Positions 58,135 to 64,000 of a stretch of 64,000 nucleotides of DNA are shown here, piece by piece. How positions within the stretch are numbered: the stretch's first letter is position 1; each line of letters opens with the position of its first letter. A program made the position numbers and the translations under genes. Source of the stretch: Brevundimonas diminuta. Lineage in GTDB: Bacteria > Pseudomonadota > Alphaproteobacteria > Caulobacterales > Caulobacteraceae. The notes beneath the pieces were generated by a model. That model saw nothing but the letters and a program-made list of their open reading frames with translations, was not told the DNA's origin and did not search any database. The stretch spans positions 1,922,001 to 1,986,000 of the forward strand of contig NZ_CP073063.1 of the NCBI RefSeq assembly GCF_022654015.1, read 5' to 3'.

Positions 58135-58162
58135 CGATCCGAACATGACGGCGACCCGTAAT
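58135..58162 (+). promoter_or_regulatory. ECF11-type promoter of the FAD oxidoreductase-DUF1365 operon
   Basis: Rightward CGATCC (58135-58140), a 16-base spacer and CGTAAT (58157-58162). Its -35 is only four bases from the leftward -35, so the two promoters lie back to back. The start would be about 42 bases before the ATG at 58211. Confidence 0.65.
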
Positions 58163-58210
58163 CGTTTCATGCCCTAGCGATTGCGCTGCGGTGTATCTTT
58201 CGGAGTTTTC

Positions 58211-59548
58211 ATGCCCCTGTCGTCCGCGACGCCTTCTGCCGAACGTCAAAAGATCGCCGTAGTCGGATCTGGCGTCGCCGCCCTGTCTTCGGCCTGGCTT
58301 CTGTCGAAACGCCATGACGTGACGCTTTACGAAAAGGGCGACCGTTTGGGCGGGCATTCTAATACGGTGATGGCCAGCGTGCCTTCCGGCGAGATCGCCG
58401 TCGACACCGGCTTCATCTGCTTTAATGACGCGACCTATCCCAATCTGATCGCGCTGTTTGAGCATTTGGGGATTGCGACGCGGGCGACGGATATGTCGTT
58501 CGCCGTCTCGCTGGATGACGGGCGGTTCGAATATGCCGCGCCCGGCCTGTTTGCTCAGCGTCGCAACGCCCTGCGTCCTCGTTTCTGGTCGATGCTGAGC
58601 GAAATCCTGCGTTTCTATCGCGACGCGCCGAAGGATTTGGCGGCGATGTCCGATTCTTCGCTGACGCTCGGCGACTATCTAAAGCGCGAAGGGTTCAGCG
58701 AGGCGTTCCGCGACGACCACCTGCTGCCCATGGCCGCCGCGATCTGGTCATCGCCGGCGCACACGCTGATGGACTATCCGGCCGAGTCGTTCATCCGTTT
58801 CTGCGGCAATCACGGCCTGCTGAAACTGGTGGGACGCCCGCTGTGGCGCACCGTCGAGGGCGGCAGCCGCGTCTATGTCGAACATCTCGCCCGCGTGATT
58901 CAGGACATCCGGTTGGACCACGGCGTCACTGCCGTGCGGCGTAGCGACCAGGGCGTCTTCGTTCACGACAGCCACGGGGGCGTCGAGCGCTACGACCAGG
59001 TCGTGATCGGGTCCCATGCCGACCAGGCTCTGGCGATGTTGGCTGAACCGACGGCGCGCGAGAAGGCGCTGCTCGGCGCCTTCCGGTACAGCCGAAATCT
59101 GACCGTCCTGCATACCGACGCCGGCCTGATGCCGCATCGCCGTCGCGCGTGGGCCAGCTGGAACTATATCGGAGCAGATGACGGTCTCTGCGTCACCTAT
59201 TGGATGAACCGACTGCAAGGTCTGCCGGGCGACGACCTGTTCGTGACGCTCAATCCACCGCGTCCACCGCGCGCCGACACGATTTTACGCAGCGAACTGT
59301 ACGAGCATCCCATCTTCGATCCCGCAGCCATACAGGCTCAAAAGCAGTTGTGGAGCCTACAAGGGCAGGCGAGCGTCTGGTTCTGCGGGGCTCATTTCGG
59401 CGCGGGCTTCCACGAGGATGGCTTGCAGTCCGGCCTTGCCGTGGCCGAGCAACTTGGCGGCGTGCGTCGCCCTTGGTCGGTCCCCAACGAAAGCGGTCGC
59501 ATTCATTTGACGACGCCGATGGGCGTTGCGCTGGAACGCGCCGCATGA
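58211..59548 (+). CDS. FAD-dependent NAD(P)-binding oxidoreductase, amine oxidase-like
   Basis: The 445-residue product starts at ATG 58211 with CGGAG upstream. It has the dinucleotide-binding motif VVGSGVAALSSAWL, then LYEKGDRLGGHSNT, and DTGFICFNDATYPNL. Homologues sit beside DUF1365 and cyclopropane-fatty-acid synthase genes in ECF11 regulons, where they are thought to act on membrane lipids or pigments under photooxidative stress. No cyclopropane synthase gene is in the window. Overlaps DUF1365 as ATGA. Confidence 0.9.
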   Translation: MPLSSATPSAERQKIAVVGSGVAALSSAWLLSKRHDVTLYEKGDRLGGHSNTVMASVPSGEIAVDTGFICFNDATYPNLIALFEHLGIATRATDMSFAVSLDDGRFEYAAPGLFAQRRNALRPRFWSMLSEILRFYRDAPKDLAAMSDSSLTLGDYLKREGFSEAFRDDHLLPMAAAIWSSPAHTLMDYPAESFIRFCGNHGLLKLVGRPLWRTVEGGSRVYVEHLARVIQDIRLDHGVTAVRRSDQGVFVHDSHGGVERYDQVVIGSHADQALAMLAEPTAREKALLGAFRYSRNLTVLHTDAGLMPHRRRAWASWNYIGADDGLCVTYWMNRLQGLPGDDLFVTLNPPRPPRADTILRSELYEHPIFDPAAIQAQKQLWSLQGQASVWFCGAHFGAGFHEDGLQSGLAVAEQLGGVRRPWSVPNESGRIHLTTPMGVALERAA

Positions 59549-60345
59549 CGCTCAGCTCGGCCCTTTATCGCGGCCGGGTCATGCACCGACGCCTTCGCCC
59601 CAAGATTCATGCGCTGAACTATCGCGTCTTCTGGCTTCTGCTCGACCTGTTGGAAATCGATGATTTGGCTGCGCGCCTGCGTCTGTTTTCACGCAATAAG
59701 TTCAATATCTTGTCCTTCCACGACAAGGATTACGGAGACGGTTCTGGCGCGCTGCGTCCCCAGGTGGATGCGTGGATGGCTCAAGCCGGCATCGATCTCG
59801 CAGGTGGACCTGTCCGCCTGTTAACCATGCCGCGCGTCCTCGGATACGTCTTCAACCCGATCAGCATCTACTATTGCCATTGGCCGGACGGACGGTTGGC
59901 CGCCATGGTGTACGAGGTGACCAGCACCTTCGGCATCCGCCACGCCTATGTCATTCCAATCCCGATCGAAGATCAGGCCACAGGCGTCATTCGTCAGGGC
60001 GCGGCCAAGGCGCTCTATGTGTCGCCCTTCATGGGCATGGAAATGGACTACCAGTTTCGTGGCCATACGCCGGGCGATCGCCTGGACATGACTATCGATG
60101 GGCTAGATGCCGAAGGCGTGCTGATCACGGCCGCTATGGCGGCGAAGCGGGAACGCCTGGATGATCGCAATATCGCCGCCGCGACAGGAGGGATACCGTT
60201 GATGACGTTCAAGGTTGTCGCGGCGATCCACTGGGAGGCGCTGAAGCTCTGGCTTAAGGGCGTCGGTCTGACCCAGCAGCCCGAATCGGCAGACACGCCA
60301 GTGACCATTCAACACCAAGCTCAAGAGAGCCGTTTGCAGCCTTGA
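59545..60345 (+). CDS. DUF1365 family protein
   Basis: The 266-residue product starts in an ATGA overlap with the oxidoreductase gene. It has the DUF1365 pattern: LYRGRVMHRRLRP, FNILSFHDKDYGDG, LGYVFNPISIYYCH, EVTSTFGIRHAY and SPFMGMEMDYQF. The family is linked to ECF11 regulons but has no known biochemistry. It is the last gene before the recombinase trio; its C-terminus appears complete. Confidence 0.9.
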   Translation: MTLSSALYRGRVMHRRLRPKIHALNYRVFWLLLDLLEIDDLAARLRLFSRNKFNILSFHDKDYGDGSGALRPQVDAWMAQAGIDLAGGPVRLLTMPRVLGYVFNPISIYYCHWPDGRLAAMVYEVTSTFGIRHAYVIPIPIEDQATGVIRQGAAKALYVSPFMGMEMDYQFRGHTPGDRLDMTIDGLDAEGVLITAAMAAKRERLDDRNIAAATGGIPLMTFKVVAAIHWEALKLWLKGVGLTQQPESADTPVTIQHQAQESRLQP

Positions 60346-60433
60346 GCAGGCTAAACAACTTTTCGCCTAAGATATATTATGTGAAGGCCGCCTAAGTTCG
60401 AAAGTGTTGCAGAGCTATCTTGCCCTGGAGCGC

Positions 60434-60479
60434 AAAGCCCCGCGGCGCAGCTATCAAAACCGCGCAGCAGCGGGGCTTT
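60434..60479. repeat. Inverted repeat at the junction between DUF1365 and the recombinase trio
   Basis: AAAGCCCCGC (60434-60443) and GCGGGGCTTT (60470-60479) are a perfect 10-bp inverted pair separated by 26 bases holding two GCGCAGC-type copies. It could be a large-loop terminator for the DUF1365 operon or part of the left end of the mobile element. The flanking 60346-60420 is AT-rich. Confidence 0.6.
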
Positions 60480-60532
60480 AAGCGGTCCGCATCCACCGCT
60501 TTTCGCTTGATTCAAACTCTGCCTTACGGGAC

Positions 60533-61729
60533 ATGCCGGCTATCTCCCAGCATGTCTTTTCGTTGATGCATCTCGATCTTCCCGCGACCCTTACGGGTCC
60601 ATTCTGTGCCGACTATCGCGGATTACCTCGATACTGCTCGACGATATGGATCGACGTGCTGAACGGCCATCTCGCTCAACCGACTCGTAACCGATACGCC
60701 AGCGCTGCCAATCATCTGTACCTGCAAGCGGCCTCGATGGTACCCAGCGTCGACCTGGACGCCGTGTTGCTAGCGCCGGATTTCTCGGAGATCGAACGCG
60801 TCCTCTCGAGCAGCCTGCTGGCCCGACAGGCCGATCAAGATCTCCGGCACTGGCAGCTCGCTTGCCGCTTCACGTTTTCCATCCTCGAGAACTTAGTTGG
60901 TATCGATGATCCTGCGATGAAGCAGCGTCTGCGGGTCATGCGGCAGCGCTTTGCCCAGCTTCGCGTTCGCCCCAGGCGGCCCTCCAACCCGGGCCGTGCG
61001 TTGCCTTGGCTAGCAGTCGAAGATCTCTACGAAATCTTCGACCCAGCTTCGCCTCGCAACCCCTTCAGAACGCCGTCCAGCCGGTGGCGAAATTTCGTAA
61101 TTTTTCTGGTTCTTGTGCAACTTGGTCTGCGCCGCGGTGAGGCTTTGAGCCTGACGGTGGATTCACTTAAGCAGCAATTCGACCCCAGCCTAGGCGAAGT
61201 GCGCCATTGGCTTGATGTCTGTCCTCCCGACCACAACGCCGACAGCCGGTCCCGAAAGCCGGCGCTGAAAAACCGTCATGCTGTCCGCCAGTTGCCCATC
61301 CCACAGGTCTTGGCTGTCGCGATCGACACTTACGTGAGCCAATACCGACCTGATGTGGGCCACGCCTTTCTGTTCTCCTCGGCCGAGGGCCATCCGCTTG
61401 CCCTGAGCTCGTTGGGCAGCGTCATAGATGTCGCTTCGAAGCAAATGTCTCCGCAGGCGTTTGCGGCGCTCAGGGATGAAGGCATCTCGAAAGTTTCGCC
61501 GCATGATTTCCGGCACACTTCGGCGGTCATCCGGATTCAGCGCTTCATGGACGCCGGCATGGAGTTGGAAGAGGCGCTCCACCGGCTTCGACCATTCTTC
61601 GGCTGGAAGCGGTCATCGGACATGCCTTTCCACTACGCTGGCGCGTACTTCGCCCCTCGCCACAGCAAGGTCTGGGATGAGACCTTTGAGAGGAGCCTGA
61701 TCGCTCTTCGCGCTGGATCCGGCCAATGA
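60533..61729 (+). CDS. Tyrosine recombinase, first of a trio
   Basis: The 398-residue product has the C-terminal phage-integrase catalytic domain: arginine 1 in LGLRRGEAL (about residue 200), the HxxR box in PHDFRHTSA (about 324-328), Trp at about 358 in FFGWKR and a nucleophilic Tyr candidate in FHYAGAYF (about 368-372). The N-terminal part (about 1-140) should be the arm or core-binding domain. Base composition is lower in GC than the upstream genes. It overlaps the next recombinase gene by four bases (ATGA). Confidence 0.92.
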   Translation: MPAISQHVFSLMHLDLPATLTGPFCADYRGLPRYCSTIWIDVLNGHLAQPTRNRYASAANHLYLQAASMVPSVDLDAVLLAPDFSEIERVLSSSLLARQADQDLRHWQLACRFTFSILENLVGIDDPAMKQRLRVMRQRFAQLRVRPRRPSNPGRALPWLAVEDLYEIFDPASPRNPFRTPSSRWRNFVIFLVLVQLGLRRGEALSLTVDSLKQQFDPSLGEVRHWLDVCPPDHNADSRSRKPALKNRHAVRQLPIPQVLAVAIDTYVSQYRPDVGHAFLFSSAEGHPLALSSLGSVIDVASKQMSPQAFAALRDEGISKVSPHDFRHTSAVIRIQRFMDAGMELEEALHRLRPFFGWKRSSDMPFHYAGAYFAPRHSKVWDETFERSLIALRAGSGQ

Positions 61730-63201
61730 CTGAGCAGCTGCCACTGTTCGAGGCGGTGCCCGCTCTTCCGCAGTTGCCGCCCCTTCCTAGCATCATCCGC
61801 TACTATGATGATTTCGATCGGATCGATCGGCGGCTGGATAGTCTTCATGAAGATACGTGGAATATTCACCGAAATGGTGAGGTAGATTGCTTTGCGTTTG
61901 GTGGCATTCCGGAGCCGGTCCGAAGCGTCGTTAAACGCGTGCTTTCTGAGACGCTCGTGGGTAACGCCACCACGACAGCGGCGAACTATTGGCGCTGCTG
62001 GGTCGCGTCGCCCACGGACTGCCTTTATGAGGGAGTTGTCTATGCGATACAGCAGAGCCCTGTGGAGTTTCGGTCCTGGTGGACCATGCAGGCTGTTGAA
62101 CAACTGAGCCGTCATCAAGCACTCGCCTTCCGGCACCTACTCCATTGGCTCTGCCGCTGGGAGGTGGGCCAGTGGAGAAGTGCAGACGCCGCCCTCGTTC
62201 GCGCTTTGCCCGGCCACGCCTATCGGAAATACGCAGGCGTCAGAGATCGGTCGTCGATCCTCCCTTATGACGCGAGGTCGAAGATCGTCGCTTATCTCGA
62301 TGAGCTCAGCGGACTTGCAGCGTCGGGGCAGTGTACTCCAATAGCTGCGCGGGACGGTGCCATTCTCGCTGTGGCCTATCAGCACGGATTACGATCAAGG
62401 CAGATTGCGATGCTGGACGTGAGTGACGTCCGCATCTTGGACGCGCAGATCGTCCATATCCGTCCAACTGTTATCAAGCAGCGGTCACAAAAGGTCGGAA
62501 ATCGCGTCAATCGCAGGATTCAGGCGGAGTGGACGCCGTTATTTCGTTGCTGGGCGGACGTGTTGGAGTTCAAGTCCAACGGCAAGTTCTTCCGGATGGT
62601 CCCTATTGAGATTGCTGGGATAGTTGGTGACGTGTCGGAGCGTGTCACCGGTAGCCGTTATGCCACGGGCATGTTCCGGCACACAGGAGCGCAGCGTCTC
62701 GCAGACAGTGGGGCGTCTCGCGAAGAGGTTTCCGCTTACCTCAGTCATACGGACACGACCGCCGCAGATCATTACATCGAGAGCTCGCCTGCCCAGAACA
62801 TGCTGGTGAACGCGGCGCTGGGTGAGTCCCCCACCTACCAATCCATCGCTGCAGCCATGCGCGGCGACCTCATAACCGTCGCTGACCTCTTGGGAAGACC
62901 TGCCGATCAGCAGATCGGTGGAATGCCTCATGGCATTCCGGTCTCCGGCATAGGGGCGTGCACTGCGGGCCAGTCGCTCTGCACGCGGAACCCGGTTCTC
63001 AGTTGTTATACATGTCACAAGTTCCTTCCGGTCTCCGACAGTTCGATCCACCAGCAGGTTCTCACGGATCTGCGGCATGTGGTGCGCTCTTTTGACCAGC
63101 CATCCCGCATCGACCGCGTCTCGCCCGCGATGATGCAGCTGCGCGGCACCCTAGAAGCTGTTGGCAGCGTCCTTTCCGAAATCGACGGATCGAGCGAATG
63201 A
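61726..63201 (+). CDS. Tyrosine recombinase-like protein with Cys-rich C-terminus, second of a trio
   Basis: The 491-residue product resembles phage integrases: Arg at about 223 in HGLRSRQIAML, MFRHTGAQRL (about 316-324), HTD at about 341 and a Tyr candidate at 350 in ADHYIES. The first residue of the HxxR box is Gly (about 315) instead of His, so activity may be reduced or supplied by a partner. Residues 410-435 carry C-x6-C-x7-C-x2-C with SCYTCHKF, a possible zinc site. It overlaps its neighbours by four bases on both sides. Confidence 0.88.
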   Translation: MTEQLPLFEAVPALPQLPPLPSIIRYYDDFDRIDRRLDSLHEDTWNIHRNGEVDCFAFGGIPEPVRSVVKRVLSETLVGNATTTAANYWRCWVASPTDCLYEGVVYAIQQSPVEFRSWWTMQAVEQLSRHQALAFRHLLHWLCRWEVGQWRSADAALVRALPGHAYRKYAGVRDRSSILPYDARSKIVAYLDELSGLAASGQCTPIAARDGAILAVAYQHGLRSRQIAMLDVSDVRILDAQIVHIRPTVIKQRSQKVGNRVNRRIQAEWTPLFRCWADVLEFKSNGKFFRMVPIEIAGIVGDVSERVTGSRYATGMFRHTGAQRLADSGASREEVSAYLSHTDTTAADHYIESSPAQNMLVNAALGESPTYQSIAAAMRGDLITVADLLGRPADQQIGGMPHGIPVSGIGACTAGQSLCTRNPVLSCYTCHKFLPVSDSSIHQQVLTDLRHVVRSFDQPSRIDRVSPAMMQLRGTLEAVGSVLSEIDGSSE

Positions 63202-64000
63202 CGTCCTCCTTCGACCAGTTCATTGAAGACGGCAAGGTTCTCGCGGGACGCCATGGCTTGTCGTGGGACGTGCCGTACGATCTTCACACTGGAGCCATTC
63301 CCAAGGCACATTGGTGGGATCTCGGCGCCGCTGCCGGAAAGGTCGAGCGATCCCGAAAGCTGATCTCGACGTTTGCTGCAAACTCTTCGGCAGTGGCAGC
63401 GGTGCGCTCTCTTACAGGCCGCGATCATGCGGACGTCATGACGCCGGCCTGGATCAGCTTTTTAAAAGCCACGGCGGTCCATGACCTGTTCGTGAAGGGG
63501 CGGACTCCCGGCAACTTCGCGACCAATATCTCCGACTCTCTGCGCATCCTCGCAATATGCGCTGGAGACACCCCACCTCCCCTACTCTCCGCCAGCATTG
63601 TCTCAGCCGCTTACAATGCCGCTTTAATTGCCACTCCGTCCGCGAAGCGCGCCAGTACGCTGAAGGCGCTGATCGCGAACTGGCTAGATGGAACTGGAAA
63701 CGCCGATCAGCGGCCGCTCGCCCAGTACTGCATCCCGGACAAGAACAATGCCTTTTCGCTAGAGCGAGAGGAAAGGATCCAAATCACTCGTCGTCGACAG
63801 GTCGATAACAAGCGACCTGACGCCCTTCGAAGCGACCTGAGCCAGGTTCATTATGCCGAAAAGCTCCCGAACGAAGCAGCGTTGGCAGAGCTTATCCGCA
63901 TCGTGTTCAGCGCCAGGCCTGACACGTTCAGCGACCTAATCCGCTTTCATCAGGCACGAATTCTCCTCGCCACCGGGTTCCGTGTCGGAGAGCTCGTTTC
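63198..64000 (+). CDS. Tyrosine recombinase, third of a trio (3' part outside window)
   Basis: The frame opens at ATG 63198, overlapping the previous stop as ATGA, and runs open to the window edge (267 codons). The N-terminal two-thirds is the helical DNA-binding part; the last visible residues include RILLATGFRVGELV, which matches the first catalytic Arg region of tyrosine recombinases (LLxTGxRxGEL). The HxxR box and nucleophilic Tyr lie beyond the window. Three ordered, overlapping recombinases resemble RIT (recombinase in trio) elements. Confidence 0.85.
   Translation, partial: MTSSFDQFIEDGKVLAGRHGLSWDVPYDLHTGAIPKAHWWDLGAAAGKVERSRKLISTFAANSSAVAAVRSLTGRDHADVMTPAWISFLKATAVHDLFVKGRTPGNFATNISDSLRILAICAGDTPPPLLSASIVSAAYNAALIATPSAKRASTLKALIANWLDGTGNADQRPLAQYCIPDKNNAFSLEREERIQITRRRQVDNKRPDALRSDLSQVHYAEKLPNEAALAELIRIVFSARPDTFSDLIRFHQARILLATGFRVGELV

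Overview
The window is a 64 kb piece of chromosome from a GC-rich alphaproteobacterium, most likely a member of the Caulobacterales close to Brevundimonas. Supporting signs are the alphaproteobacterial SOS box type (GTTC-N7-GTTC) next to lexA and comEC, the C4-pathway hemA (5-aminolevulinate synthase), an NDUFS4-type complex I subunit, a cytochrome bc1 assembly chaperone, the plsX-fabH-ihfA-merR order, a K+-independent H+-pyrophosphatase, PHA metabolism genes and an ECF11-type sigma/ChrR pair. The genus is an inference from protein flavour and gene order; there is no rRNA to check it.

Layout, left to right. 0-7.3 kb: the 3' end of comEC converges on lexA, followed by a leftward operon ppiD-trpE-trpG-trpD-trpC. 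7.4-10.7 kb: tpiA, secG, pyrG and a tiny membrane protein gene rightward. 10.7-13.1 kb: a His/Met-rich secreted protein gene broken by one in-frame TGA, a small Cys-rich exported protein and a GNAT acetyltransferase. 13.1-28 kb: oligopeptidase B, acyl-CoA dehydrogenase, cytochrome b561, Sua5, patatin plus 3-hydroxybutyrate dehydrogenase, yaaA, bpt, motB, a beta-hydroxyacid dehydrogenase, a second GNAT, hemB, a lipoprotein with a methyltransferase fold, and hemA. 28.4-35 kb: glyA-nrdR-riboflavin genes-nusB-thiL. 35-42 kb: hppA, bamE, the bc1 chaperone, yceD-plsX-fabH-ihfA-merR and tRNA-Pro. 42-53 kb: ctaA, a PhoX-like protein, rplM-rpsI, a low-GC orphan gene, argC, msrB, phaC and recJ. 53-55 kb: three further tRNA genes interspersed with a double cold-shock protein, a DUF192 lipoprotein and an NDUFS4 homologue. 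55-60.3 kb: trhO, then a divergent oxidative-stress regulon with DUF1295, ChrR and sigma factor leftward, and a flavin amine-oxidoreductase-like protein plus DUF1365 rightward. 60.4-64 kb: three overlapping tyrosine recombinase genes, the last cut by the window edge. This is the only clearly mobile segment.

Most of the window is ordinary core genome with tight operons; many neighbours overlap by ATGA or GTGA. The points most worth a second look are the recombinase trio at the right edge, the back-to-back ECF-type promoters together with an anti-sigma factor that lacks three of its four expected zinc ligands, the riboflavin cluster in which the RibD deaminase domain is absent and the RibA-like domain has lost its catalytic residues, the lipoprotein with a methyltransferase fold, the in-frame TGA in the His/Met-rich protein gene, and the low-GC orphan between rpsI and argC. 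I found no CRISPR array, rRNA, phage structural gene or recognisable defence system.
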